DNA of 64,000 nucleotides, from positions 1,167,956 to 1,231,955 of the forward strand of contig JARGXX010000129.1 in NCBI GenBank assembly GCA_030374765.1, read 5' to 3'. Shown piece by piece: positions 11,427 through 21,926 of this stretch (its first letter is position 1; the number at the start of each line of letters is the position of its first letter). The stretch comes from Agarophyton chilense (lineage: Eukaryota; Rhodophyta; Florideophyceae; Gracilariales; Gracilariaceae). A program made the translations under genes and the position numbers. The notes under the pieces were generated by a model. It was given only the letters and a program-made list of their open reading frames with translations. It was not told where the DNA came from and searched no databases.

Positions 11427-13112
11427 TCATGACTTCGTGGTTTCCCAAGCATTGCTCTTGTGTCGGGGCGCAAATTGGAATTGTTCTGGAGTCTTTCCGA
11501 GCAGCATCTCTGTGATTCTTACCCAATCCTGGCTTTTCGGAGAACCTAGTAACGTTTCAAGTTCATCACGGCCACGAAAAAATGGCGCTCTATGGGACAT
11601 AGTGAGTACTGTATCTGCACCGCCTTCAACGATACCTATAGGTACATAACGGTATAAGAAAGACAGCCACTCCAGCAGGAATCGGCGGGTCTTCTCTACC
11701 CCTCGCTCGTCAGCACCCCAGTGATCCAGGCCATAGCGCGTGAATTCTTTGTAAAGTTCAAGCCTTTCCGAGCTGCGTATGTCCCAGTCACGTCTTTCCT
11801 TAATCTCTGTAAACAGCCATGGTTTAATCAGTGCACCACGGGCGATCATAACAGTATCCACACCACATCCTTCATGTTTGCCGCCCTCGAAATAGGGAGT
11901 TGCATCTCGCCAATTGTACACATCGCCGTTTCCTAAAAGCGGAATACCAGAGCGCCGAGCAGCAGGGGCACATTCGTTTTCGATGTAAGTCCAGTCAGCA
12001 AGCTTAGAATACCGTTGTTTTCGAGTTCGACCGTGAACAGTTACCCAACTTGCCCCCACAGCAGCCAAATCCGGAATCAACTCGTGCGCATTTCGAGAGC
12101 GTAAAGAGACGCCCATACGCACCTTCACCCCAACTGGAATATCCACGACTCCGTTGATGCTCCACACCATTCTCTTAAACTTGTTCCGTCTCTGCATCAG
12201 ACTACAGCCACCTCCCCTGTTAAAGACGATTTCAATCGGGCACCCCGCATTCAGTTCGACAAAATCGATTTCACACTTGTCTGCAATCAGCTCAGCTGCA
12301 CGCGTGACCACTTCTACGTTGGATCCAGCGATTTGTACTCCAAACAGATCTTCACTCTTATGGCGCCTTAGCAGTGCCCACTCGCTACACTGACCCTTCA
12401 ACAAGTTGACTGCAAGCGCCATTTCCCCGCAAGTGACGTCGGCACCAAGTCTTTTGCATACGCGACGGAACGGAAGATTTCCGACAGTGGTCAGTGGTGC
12501 AAGATATAACTTTTCGCGCATGTCAATCCCCTTCTTTGTGCGCGTCAAGCCAGCAACGCCCTCATGGGCGCCACTTTCGAACAGCTGCTCATTCCACGTA
12601 GGCAAGATTTTCTTGCTGCGCGGAAACTCGACCTGCCGCTTCCTTAGCTGCTTTCGCAGCTGGAAGTCCAGAAAATTGCGCTGATCTTCGCGCATCTCAA
12701 GACGCGCCGACAATTTACCATGCTCTGGCAACGCGACGAGAGCTGACTGGGATAGTCTATCAAAGAAAGCTGGCGAGTACAGGGCAACGCCCCGAGTATC
12801 TAACTGAAGAGTGCCATCCTCATTCCTTCGCGTTCGTAAAAGGTACTGCGGCTTGACAGGGGCGTCGAAGGTCACGAAGGAGCGGATGTCTTCCTCGCGA
12901 TCTTCAAGTGGTGCATTGTGTTCGGGCTTATGGGCGCCATCGGGGGTGGCTTGTATGGATGGAAGTTTTGGCTGATGCGAGGGTCGAGGGCGCTTGCTCG
13001 ACTTGAACTCGGGCTGTAGAGTGACGGTGCGTTTTCGCGATGAATTGGGCGGGGGTGGTGTGGCGAATTGCGCCGGGGGAGTTTGTTCTGCCCTTGAGAA
13101 TGTGGACCCCAT
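11427..13112 (-). CDS. DUS3: tRNA-dihydrouridine(47) synthase, DUS3 type
   Basis: 561 residues. Reduces a uridine to dihydrouridine in the variable-loop region of cytoplasmic tRNAs (U47 in the yeast enzyme), using FMN and NAD(P)H. The first ~190 residues are a basic, Pro/Ser-rich extension without the CCCH zinc fingers found in many DUS3 proteins. The TIM-barrel starts near residue 202 with LAPLTTVGNLPFRR. The catalytic Cys is residue 291 in NAGCP. VTVHGRTRKQRYSK and GNGDV are the usual FMN-contact regions, and MIARGALIKPWLF follows. The C-terminal helical RNA-binding domain ends in the DUS3-specific block GRDELETLLGS ... APRHKS. This C-terminal signature separates it from DUS1, DUS2 and DUS4. 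ATG at 13110-13112 is the first in frame. Uninterrupted and probably functional. Confidence 0.93.
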   Translation of the reverse strand: MGSTFSRAEQTPPAQFATPPPPNSSRKRTVTLQPEFKSSKRPRPSHQPKLPSIQATPDGAHKPEHNAPLEDREEDIRSFVTFDAPVKPQYLLRTRRNEDGTLQLDTRGVALYSPAFFDRLSQSALVALPEHGKLSARLEMREDQRNFLDFQLRKQLRKRQVEFPRSKKILPTWNEQLFESGAHEGVAGLTRTKKGIDMREKLYLAPLTTVGNLPFRRVCKRLGADVTCGEMALAVNLLKGQCSEWALLRRHKSEDLFGVQIAGSNVEVVTRAAELIADKCEIDFVELNAGCPIEIVFNRGGGCSLMQRRNKFKRMVWSINGVVDIPVGVKVRMGVSLRSRNAHELIPDLAAVGASWVTVHGRTRKQRYSKLADWTYIENECAPAARRSGIPLLGNGDVYNWRDATPYFEGGKHEGCGVDTVMIARGALIKPWLFTEIKERRDWDIRSSERLELYKEFTRYGLDHWGADERGVEKTRRFLLEWLSFLYRYVPIGIVEGGADTVLTMSHRAPFFRGRDELETLLGSPKSQDWVRITEMLLGKTPEQFQFAPRHKSNAWETTKS

Positions 13113-14117
13113 CTCTTCGTACTTGGCGGAAGATGGATCTGATCCCCAGACAACACTGTTGAGGAGTCCGAAGAGTTGGTGAGATGGCAGGATCCAGTTT
13201 CAGAACCGATTTTTTCAAAAGAGCATGCACATGCACCTCAACGCGTGAATGCCTATCACTGCTGCGTACTGTAGCTACGAAGGTAGTAGCTAGCTGAGGG
13301 AATTTTATCACTGGGACCTGATCTCGTCGCGTCTCTTGGTTTGGCGGTCATAGGGTCTTCTCTTCCCAATCACAGACCCATCCAATGCAATGGACGAAAA
13401 TCCCGAACATTGACAATTGTGAGCGCTCCAAATGGTCACATACCCTTTCGAATGATTAAGTCGAAAACAAAAAAGCCAAAGTTTTGCCCATCACAGCGAT
13501 GAGAAGGACAAAGCCATTGTTTCAAGAGGTTTGTTATAGTGCATCTGCTTTGCGAAACATGCGGTTGCCTCATGAGAAATTGTGTAGAATGAATCATAAC
13601 AATAATTGGCGTGCAGCGCTCGGGTTGCAGACTGGACAAAACATCTTGTGATGAAGTAGATACAAGATATCACCCTTACATCCCGACCCAGCAAGTGAGC
13701 GCGGCATACTTTTTCCCGAAAACTTTACATGTGCTTTTTCCTCTGGAAGGAGCGGAAACCACGTCGTTGTGCAGGAAACGCTGCGATAAAAACCGGGCCC
13801 CTAACATATGGTTTTTTCACTGAAAGACCGGTGCCGTTTCCAGCATCAGCTGGGTTACACGAGCTACTGCAGGAAAACTTAAAGAGTACTTCCCCAGACA
13901 GGTTGAAACGGCCCAAAAAGCACTTCGAAATGCTTCAGTCGTTTATTAAGTATTTAGCCTCACACTTTGTAATACCAGTGCGTTTCAAAAACATAATATG
14001 TTATTATCCTTTCCCAAAACCGCGCCAAAAATGGCTGTAGAGATTGTTCACCGAATAAAACCTTTGTAGTCAGAAACGTTTCATAAACATATCTTTTATA
14101 CCATATAGAGCTTCATT
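13113..14117. other. Upstream region of DUS3, no supported gene
   Basis: Frames such as 13729-14040 (plus, 103 codons) and 12928-13311 (minus) show no domain and overlap frames on the other strand. The promoter of DUS3 should lie near 13113-13300, but no TATA box is evident. Confidence 0.4.
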
Positions 14118-14444
14118 ATGGCCCGTGTACCGCGTGTATCTTGCCAAAAACAGCTGCAAATTATTCGCTTGGACTAGGAAGGCATGATCCCAGCTACAAT
14201 CGCAAAAAAACTGAAACGCGGCCCAAAAACTATAAGCAATGTTATAAAAAGACCTGTCTCGTATGGAATCAAGCGATCCCCGAGACGTCTCTCATTTCTT
14301 TCTAAAACCGAGATGCGTCGAATTCAGCGTCAGCTATTGTGTGATATGTCTTCAAATGTATCCACAGAATGCGCGCGCCTACCCACAATAGAAAAGAGAT
14401 TTTCCGAAAGATTCTACAGCCTCGTGGACTATCTTGAGATCTAA
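14118..14444 (+). pseudogene. Tc1/mariner transposase N-terminal fragment
   Basis: ATG at 14118 opens a frame with one in-frame TAG near 14175 and then a helix-turn-helix of Tc1/Tc3 type (IAKKLKRGPKTISNVIKRP). A GRPR-like basic linker (RSPRRLSFLSKTEMRRIQR) follows. That pairing is the DNA-binding half of Tc1-family transposases. The catalytic DDE half is absent, so this is a truncated remnant. It is separate from the Tc1 copy around 49041-55395, which has lost this N-terminal part. Confidence 0.6.
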
Positions 14445-14841
14445 ATGTTACCGAGAGAAACGGAAACTGCTTCCATACTCTCGTGCCCAAAGATTTAGTG
14501 GTTGCATCCGACTGGCTCAATTCGTGATCGTCGGTCGTTAAGGACGTGTCTAAACAGGCGTGAACGATCAAGTCAAGGCATGAGTTAAAGCACAAACCAA
14601 TTGCAAGAAGCGTCGACACAAGTCAAGGAGTTTGCTCACACACTTACTTGCCGTGCCGAGACACGCGAATTAAGTAGGAATGCGATCCCGAGACCGGAGC
14701 GCAATGCTTAAAAGGCGGCGCGCTGATAGGCAGTACACACTCTGCTCCGCCATCCACAACACCCCTGCCGTCGGAAGCGACTTTTCTGCATAGCATCCAT
14801 CCTCTACACTTCCTCTAAGCTTCGTACGTCTTGTGGTCGCA

Positions 14842-15240
14842 ATGGCTTCTTCCGCTGAGTATGCAACAATCCCGGTGGGCCATCAGCCCGGTACATTCAA
14901 CCATCCGATGTCGACCGCGTCAAACAAGATGACCTACGTCATCGGCGCCGTTCTTCTGGTGTTGGGCACCGCTGTGGTTACTGCGCATGTGACTAGCAAT
15001 GAGCACAGATTCGGCGTTGCTCGTGTGATGAACGTTGGACGTGAAGCTAAAGGCGTTCGTTTGCACGATGAATATGCACATCTGAAAGCAACTGGTGCTG
15101 GTATCGTAGATGAAAAGATGCTCCAAGTTGTCCGTGGAATTGTGGATGATATTTGTAGTTCCATAACGTACACCGCTTGTAGGTCTTATTATAATGCCAA
15201 AGATACAGACTGGTGTAAGATATGCTTGGCGTACAAGTAG
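14842..15240 (+). CDS. Small single-pass membrane protein, unknown
   Basis: 132 residues from the ATG at 14842; the frame is open to a GTG at 14833, but the ATG is the credible start. One hydrophobic segment at residues ~31-49 (VIGAVLLVLGTAVVTA) would cross a membrane. The C-terminal ~85 residues are soluble and end in a Cys-containing block (DICSSITYTACRSYY ... WCKICLAYK) with four cysteines that could form two disulfides or a metal site. A TATA-like TTAAAA lies at 14709-14714. No family recognised. Conserved-looking composition and start context make it more likely real than not. Confidence 0.5.
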   Translation: MASSAEYATIPVGHQPGTFNHPMSTASNKMTYVIGAVLLVLGTAVVTAHVTSNEHRFGVARVMNVGREAKGVRLHDEYAHLKATGAGIVDEKMLQVVRGIVDDICSSITYTACRSYYNAKDTDWCKICLAYK

Positions 15241-15918
15241 CTTTCCCAATTGAGACTTTCATTTTTAGTTGCCAGGTTTAAATCGCAACCCCGGTGCGCT
15301 AGCGGCAAATCTCTGCACGATTCTAGCAAAGTGCGATAAAGGTCTTTGGAGAGAATAATTCGATTGAGTTGTTCCTCTTGAATCCAAGTAAAACATCTGT
15401 TCGACTGTTGATTGTTTGATCACTGCGTATGTGGCAAACGCGCAATCCCACACCACATGGTTAACAACATGCGCTGCGAAGCAGAGGCCATATGCGGTAC
15501 CGCGATCCGTTGTGGGAACTCTCACCACGTCGTGCTTCGCGAGCAAAGCCGTTGGCAGCGGAGCACTGCGTACCGTTGGGGAAGAACATCACCGAAACAG
15601 GAGCGCATTGGCGTGGGGCGACACGATCTGCAGGAATAGTGCTGTGGACGTCTCCGCAGGCCTTATGACTAGCGACAACAACAGTGTCGCGGGTGCCAGC
15701 GGCGTTCCGATCTGCGCGCGCGCGGCGGGAAGGCGGCCGCTTCCTTCTGCACTCGGGCGCCGATGCGTCGCGCGCGCACCGCGCAGCAATCGGCGCTCGC
15801 CGCAATGGCACCGCTGCGCTCAGCGCGCGCGCCACAGCGCTGAAAAAGACGGCGCGCGCGGTGGGAAAGAGACCTCATCGCGCCGCGACGCGCCACGCAC
15901 CGCTCAGCGCCCGCCGCC
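15241..15918. other. Spacer rising in GC, no supported gene
   Basis: GC content climbs sharply from about 15680. Many long frames appear on both strands from there to 16900 only because stop codons are rare in GC-rich DNA. Confidence 0.5.
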
Positions 15919-17022
15919 ATGCGAGCGCCAGTGGCGTTCCCGACGCGCGTTGCGCTGCTGCTCGCCCCCTTCGCTGGGCTGCTGCTGCTGCTTTGGCGCG
16001 CGCCGCCGTCGTGCTCAGCGTCAAGTTGGTCGTCGTCCTCGTCGCCGCGGCGCGGCGCCTTCTCGCGCGCGGCTGCGCGCGTGCCGCAGCTGTCGGCGCT
16101 GGGCGCAGGCACGGGCGGCGAGGCGGTGAGGCGGCGACTGCGCGCGGCGTGCGCGCTGTGCGCGCGCGACGCGGCGGTGGTGGACGTGGCGCGGCTGCGG
16201 TCGTACGGGCCGGCGTACTCGTCCATCGTCGTGTCGCACGCGCTCAAGGTGGTGTACGTGCCGGTGTTCAAGGCGGCCACCACGGCCACCATGTGGCAGA
16301 TGGCGTACCTGGAGCGCAACGCGCGCGTGCTCGCCGCCGCGCGCTCCCAGCTGGACGTGGCGCTGCACGACATGGCGCACCCCGCGTGGCGCCGCCACGC
16401 CATCCACCGCTGGCCGTCGCACCGCATCCGCGCCGTGCTGCGCAGCCCCGCCTACCTCAAGTTCGGCTTCGTCCGCAACCCCTACCACCGCCTTGTGTCC
16501 GCCTACGTCGACAAGATTCACCGCCCCGCCGTCCATTCGCCCGAGTATCAGGCGCAAATGTACAGCCTCTTCGGCCACGACCTCGCCGCGAGGGCCGCGG
16601 CCAACCGCTCCAAGCCCTCCTTCCAGCACTTCGTCGCAACGGTGTCGGTCGTGCTCAGCCAGCCGCGCGCCGGCTCCGCCCATCAACCCCTTCCCTTCGA
16701 GGACAACCGCAGCCGGCGCGATCTTCACTGGCGCCCGCAGGTCGAGCTACTGCACCCCGATATCATCCCTTTCGACTTCATCGGCACCTTTGACAACCTG
16801 CATCACGACAGGCGCCTTGTACTGCAATGGATGTATCAGCACACCACGCGCCGCATCCCATCCCACCTACTTGAGAAGCGCCACGCAACAAACCCTGCCC
16901 ACAAGCAGCATCTGTACAAACTCATTCGCCACAATCACTCCTTACGACAACGCATCATTCAAACGTACAAGCAGGACTTTGAAACATTCAACTTCTCCAC
17001 TCTTCCTCCTTCGTCCGAGTGA
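15919..17022 (+). CDS. Carbohydrate sulfotransferase, Sulfotransfer_2-like
   Basis: 367 residues. Predicted type II Golgi membrane protein: short basic N-terminus, membrane anchor at ~11-25, low-complexity stem to ~90, then a lumenal catalytic domain. The 5'-phosphosulfate loop is VYVPVFKAATTAT (113-125). The 3'-phosphate site is KFGFVRNPYHRLVSAY (181-196), with the Arg and Ser expected to bind PAPS. This pair defines the HNK-1/chondroitin-type sulfotransferase family, which moves sulfate from PAPS to sugar hydroxyls. The C-terminal PHxxxQ-type block is weak (LHWRPQVELL, near 275). The first two thirds are extremely GC-rich and the last part much less so, which may mark a transferred or compositionally biased gene. 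ATG 15919 gives a sensible anchor. Confidence 0.85.
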   Translation: MRAPVAFPTRVALLLAPFAGLLLLLWRAPPSCSASSWSSSSSPRRGAFSRAAARVPQLSALGAGTGGEAVRRRLRAACALCARDAAVVDVARLRSYGPAYSSIVVSHALKVVYVPVFKAATTATMWQMAYLERNARVLAAARSQLDVALHDMAHPAWRRHAIHRWPSHRIRAVLRSPAYLKFGFVRNPYHRLVSAYVDKIHRPAVHSPEYQAQMYSLFGHDLAARAAANRSKPSFQHFVATVSVVLSQPRAGSAHQPLPFEDNRSRRDLHWRPQVELLHPDIIPFDFIGTFDNLHHDRRLVLQWMYQHTTRRIPSHLLEKRHATNPAHKQHLYKLIRHNHSLRQRIIQTYKQDFETFNFSTLPPSSE

Positions 17023-18222
17023 GTGCGAGGCGCTGCCTTTTCTCTTTTTCCTTTCTTGTTTTCTCTATCAATCTCTTGTTCGCTTTGCATTCCTTCGCTC
17101 GCAATGCTCACATGGTAAACATTTCCCAACGTGCACACTCGCACCTATACCCGGCGTCACTATATCTCTACTCGTCATCGATTTCTTTCCGCCGACCTCA
17201 AAACAACCCAACGACTGCGAATCCTGCTGCGTCATGGCTTCCGACCCAAGGTATCCGCTTTCATTCGGTTCACAGTGCATCATCTCGCGTTCAACGTGAG
17301 CTTGCGTCTGAACGCGGGGTCGTCTCATGTGTCCTTTGAACCTGAGTTCCAGTACGATACATATTACCCTGCCTCTACTTGTTGGCAGCCAGAACATTAG
17401 AATCTCATGCCAGCATTAGAGCAAAGAGTTTGTGCTCCATCTGCGAAGAATGATCACAGGAAACCCAGGAGTCATGAGTAGTATGCTGAGGGAAGTGGGT
17501 GGGTTGCAAAACAAAAACATTCTTTTTGCTTGGCGGGAACGACGACGGCTTTCGCTTGAGAATGCGGTGCAGTGCCATTCCGTTTACCCTTGATGGTCGT
17601 GGCGGTTCCCCTATCGTAATTGCCACAAAATTACATCGGCCTACCTTCAATTTCCAATGTAGTATAACGCTGCGCATCAGGACGCTTCCCCATGGCCGCT
17701 TGTCTCCTTACGCCGCAACAACTGATAATTGCCTCATCGATTGGTAGGCGTCTACCCTTCGTACTACACTCCGCCATATACCGAGTGTAACTCGGCGAAA
17801 GGCACTTCTCGAATAATGGCGAGTGCGGACTATTTTCTCCAGTACGCTTCGCACAATGCTCTCATACGTTGTGTATCGGCGACAATTGGTGAACCAATCG
17901 TCATACCAGTTGGATTTGACGCTACTCCTGCTGGCCGATGATGCCTTCTGCCATAGTGTTGGTGTTTTCCACCAACCTTTTCTGCTTTCTGTTGCTCGGT
18001 GCGACCTCTTTACGCGGAAACCCGTTTTGGCTGGTTAATGCATGGTTTTTTATTGGCTCCCCTTCAATGGCATGATTTATTGTAGCAGTTTTCTTTTGCG
18101 GCAATCAGACCCTAAGACATGAAAACCGGGTGGAACCTTATTTCTGATGCCTTGCTCTAGCTGCATGCCAGTATACCTCGTGGTGGACACTTCGCAGATC
18201 TTCCACGCTCAGCAGTTCAGAC
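17023..18222. other. No supported gene
   Basis: Short frames without domains. The left flank of the gypsy-3 insertion ends at 18222. No coding signal crosses it. Confidence 0.45.
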
Positions 18223-18342
18223 TGTTGAGCAACGCATGCGCATATAACGGGTCGGGGCATCATTTATATGGCATCCGATATATCGGGGACCACGTCAACG
18301 ATTTTATGAGAAGTATTAGTTTTTAGTATTTTAGACACCTTA

Positions 18343-18361
18343 GAGCATCTCCACCCGTGCG
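18343..18361 (+). repeat. Left terminal inverted repeat of the Harbinger element
   Basis: GAGCATCTCCACCCGTGCG, preceded by the TTA target duplication at 18340-18342. Confidence 0.88.
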
Positions 18362-18754
18362 AAACAAAAGCAGAAAACGACCAAAAGTGTCATGCTCTAA
18401 CATTTGCGCGCTTTTCGGACATCCGCACCGGATAACAGCAAACTACGAACGCACTTTCTCATCACACCAAATAATAAACCGAGGTGGCAAATCCGCCTCT
18501 TTTCCCACCTCGATTTGCTTCCGGACTATTCAAGAGAACCAATTACGTTGGGGAGAAGTTAGCAAGGTCTTCGTCGGCTGTTCGCGAAAAAAGCAAACCG
18601 AAACTGCAATACATCTCCGAAAGTTCACTACATCCTTTCCTTGGTCGCACAAGTACAGCTGTAACACTATGCCTCTCTCCTGCTTTCCTATTGTTTTCTT
18701 ATCATTTTGTCTCTTCCTGCACTACTCTTACACCAGACATCGGAGCATCTCGTC

Positions 18755-19768
18755 ATGTCTGCCGCAAACGTTCGCGGCTGCAACTATTCTGCGGAAGAAA
18801 ACGTTGTGCTTGCGAAATCTTGGATTCGAGTTTCCGAAGATCCTATTGTGGGCTCAGAGCAAAAATTCAACACGTTTTACGAAAAGATATGGAACAAATA
18901 CAAACATTTAAAGTCAGTAGATCTTCCTGTCCGACCGCTTTTTTCTACCTGTACCCGAGTTAAAACCATTTTGAAACAGTGCGTACATTTGTAGGCCTGC
19001 CACAGCACTGTGATTAGAAACCAACTAACTGGAGTTAACGAATCTGACGTCCTGCGTATCACAACAGCGCTTTTCAACGGGAAGAAGATCAAGGATTCAA
19101 CTGAAGATATTGGAAAGACTTTCATGTTTCTAGAAGCTTGGAAAATCATTCGGTTTAACGAAAAGGTTTCAGGAGGTGGGGCTGTGTCAGAAATGCAATC
19201 ACCTAACAAGAGCTCAAGGTCTCTATCAAGTACACATGAGTCCCAGCCAGATTTCGACGACGTTTCTGATAGCTCATTACCATTGTCTACATAAAAAGTG
19301 AAGCCGTTATTTTTGCGCTCTTCCAAGCGGCCAACTGGGCGTCGCAAAGCAAAGGAAAACAAGGAAAAGCAGCACAACACCAACAAAAGGATCAAGATCG
19401 CTCAAGAGGCTGGAAAAGTGCAACAAATTCGCAACAATGCGTTTGAACGTCATAAAGAAATTCTGTTTTTCATGAACGGTCCCGGTGGTTTCGAATCTAC
19501 GCAAGCAAGAGAATGTTTTGCTCTCATGCAGAAGAAGATTTTAGAGACTCTGTATGAGAGAGCAGCTGCCCCTAAAGCCAACTGCTTTTCTGAAGATGCG
19601 TCTAGGAAACAAAAGGAGGCTGCTGGTTGTACCGACCCCGGTTGTGAAAAAAAACATTCCAGCATCGCAGATAAAGCGTCACTTGTGGATCAGGAGAACC
19701 CATCTGAAGACGCAAACGCCATTGATGCTATTTCTGGAGCTGCTGTATGCCGTAAAGATGTTCTCTGA
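18755..19768 (+). pseudogene. Harbinger ORF1: Myb/SANT-like DNA-binding protein
   Basis: From ATG 18755 one frame reads through to 19768 except for TAG at 18992-18994 and TAA at 19292-19294. The N-terminus YSAEENVVLAKSWIRVSEDP followed by IVGSEQKF is the hallmark of the Myb/SANT-like partner of PIF/Harbinger transposases (related to the plant NAM-associated domain). A middle helical part (ALFNGKKIKD ... LEAWKIIRF) and a Lys/Glu-rich coiled coil (GRRKAKENKEKQ) complete the usual layout. In working elements this protein binds the ends and brings the transposase into the nucleus. No frameshift is seen. Confidence 0.8.
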
Positions 19769-19957
19769 CGTGTCGTCAACAACTATGGGCCTGCTTGCAC
19801 GCAACTGAAAATTAAATATCACCCTTCCGGTGCCATAGGTCTCCCATATGCAATCTCTGAGTTTTGAAGTACTCTGTGCTATCTTTTAGAAAACCTTGCG
19901 TCTCACACATAGCAGCCAAACTCCCGATCGGTGGTGGTGCATGCCCAGGTACTCGTT

Positions 19958-21807
19958 TTAGGGCACTCCACATAGGCTCTGCTCCATTACCGATAAAATA
20001 TCTCCATCTCCAGGGACGGCGTTGGCTTCAACATCGAGCCCACCGCGGTCCTCCACCATCATTTTGTGTAGAATTATACATCATTGCATAACAGCTTTCA
20101 TAGTTTCTTTCTCCCAGAAGCGAGCCGGCCTCTCTACGATGTTCCACTTGCTCTGTAGAACGCCGAACGCTCTTTCAACATCTTGTCGGCGCGCTTCTTG
20201 ATGCTTCGCTTAGAATTCTTCTTTCTTATTTGCCGGGAATGCTACGGTTTGTACGAAAACCGACCACTTCGGATATATTCCGTCAGCGAGCCAATACGGC
20301 TTGTTTCTTCTCACTCCGTCAATGATGTACTCTAAGGGTGGTGCGAACGTCCCATTACTTATTTTTCCAATGAGAGTGGATGCCTCAACGACATTTATAT
20401 CGTTCCCGGAGCCAGGAAAGCCAAAAAAGGCATTCCATATCAACAGCGAATTGTCGCAGATTGCCTCAAGAGTTACGACAGGTATACGCAAGTATTTTTC
20501 TTGAGAAGCAAGCAATTAATGATTTGACGAAATGGTCAAGACAAAGTAAGGCTGTCGTCTCGCTCATTGCCAAAAGTTCGTCAACAGAATCAGAGGCCAT
20601 TCCATAAGCCAAAATGCGAAAAGCTGCTTTCACTTTTAGATTAGGATTCAGGCAAAGTCGACCGGTGCAGTCCCGCCTTTGCTGAAATAACAGGTCATGT
20701 TTTGTGATTGCGTCAAAGATTCCGTAGTATTCTACTATGCCGGGGAATCCGATAGGTTGGTTTTTTGCGAAGTCGCGGTTGGAACTCATAAGTGAGTGAT
20801 TCATCAGCATTGTGATATGAAACGGCATCCCGCATAGGATGCCTAGAGGCAGAATGTCTTAGTGGAACATGTGGCGTCATGGGTCGAGTGGCTTACGACG
20901 GCGCGCGCATAGTTGCGACCCTGCCTAGGGGAATACCATATTGGCAACGGCGCATGTAGTGGCGATCCATGTGGAGGGCTTTACTACCCTTTGTAGCTAG
21001 ACGTCCATTAGGGACCATACCCATACAGTGGTTTGGCTTAGTGGCTGACCACTGGGTATTATTTATATATTTATTTGGGCACTCACCCTGGTACATGGTA
21101 TATAGTGTACCAGAGGTGAGCGCCGACTCCAAGTAAAGGAGACAACATGGGCATCGTGACTATTCTGTTCCTCGCTTAGGATTCCTTAACCGGAGATCCG
21201 GAGGAGCTATAATAGATAGTCAGCCCCCAACCACTTCACGAGCCGTCCCGTACCTACGTTCCATCAACGTTTTACAGTTGCACTGTTCACCCTCGCTGGC
21301 GAGTAGTGGCCTTACACCCCACTTCCAGCTCGCTCGTGTTGTAGCTCTACCACCCCTTTTCCTTCGCCGCAAGCGACCCATCGGCAGTCCGAACGCTGTC
21401 GCAGGTGTCTGCTCTGTCCGTTAGAGCGGATACTACAGATTCGGTTAAAAAACTTTGCGGGAAGTGCGATATCGGCGTTTGAATGTTTCGTCATCGTATA
21501 TAGGATTGGCACAGAAGTATTGTCGATGTAGTCTCTGAGAAGCTTCTTGAGCTTTACGGTCAATATTTGGAGCTTTTCCTGGCTTTGAGCCTCCCCATTC
21601 TCGCGCAGTTTCATTGCTACTGCTGTGGAGAAGGTCACCAATGTCAATGGTTCCTTCTGCAGTGGCCTCATACCACCAGACGCTCTCGTTCATGGCGAAG
21701 TTCGAAAACGAAGCAGTTGATCGAGGGGAACGGTTTGCTTCCAGGAAGGTTGAGAAAATGTTGGAATGGCCACCGGTTCGTGCGAACCGGTGGAGAGGTG
21801 CAGCCAT
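19958..21807 (-). pseudogene. PIF/Harbinger transposase, deleted and interrupted
   Basis: Minus-strand pieces in order: N-terminus to 21445 (ANPIYDDETFKRRYRTSRKV); a 714-base insertion; 20828-20466 (ITKHDLLFQQRRDC ... FRILAYGMASDSVDELL); 20515-20210 (WNAFFGFPGSGNDINV ... YWLADGIYPKW); then QDVERAFGVLQSKW after a TAA at 20210-20212 and a TGA at 20081-20083. The second catalytic Asp (GNDINV) and the final Glu (DVERAF) are present. The expected segment with the first Asp (GSIDCxHW type) is missing: YLRIP runs straight into VVTLEAICD, so an internal deletion has removed it. A one-base change in a T run also shifts the frame next to the insert. It cannot be active. Confidence 0.85.
20723..21436. 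mobile_element. 714-base insert in the Harbinger transposase
   Basis: Flanked by AGATTC at 20717-20722 and again at 21437-21442. Taking out the insert plus one AGATTC restores a continuous transposase sequence across the join, which supports the boundaries. The ends carry a short inverted repeat (GTAGTAT ... ATACTAC). No coding frame inside is credible. It looks like a small non-autonomous DNA transposon of undetermined superfamily. Confidence 0.65.
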
Positions 21808-21908
21808 CCAATTTCAAATGATCAAATTCACAAATTCCTTTTCCTATTTCAACCACTAAACACCGCACACGTGACCCTTTACCGATAGCACTTTGTTTTT
21901 TTGTACGA

Positions 21909-21926
21909 CGCCCGGTGGAGATGCTC
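21909..21926 (-). repeat. Right terminal inverted repeat of the Harbinger element
   Basis: The reverse complement reads GAGCATCTCCACCGGGCG, matching the left repeat for its first 13 bases. It is followed by TTA at 21927-21929. Confidence 0.88.

Larger units (their letters stand above)
18343..21926. mobile_element. PIF/Harbinger DNA transposon with TTA target duplication
   Basis: 3584 bases. Terminal inverted repeats share GAGCATCTCCACC at both ends, flanked by TTA at 18340-18342 and TTA at 21927-21929, the 3-base duplication typical of the superfamily. It carries the two expected genes, divergent in content but convergent in position: a Myb/SANT-like ORF1 (plus) and a DDE transposase (minus). 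Both are broken. The element sits inside the gypsy-3 LTR, so it is younger than gypsy-3. Confidence 0.9.

Noticed and set aside
15669-16793. Long frames on both strands over the sulfotransferase
   Set aside because: They arise from the very high GC content. Only 15919-17022 shows a membrane anchor and PAPS-binding motifs.
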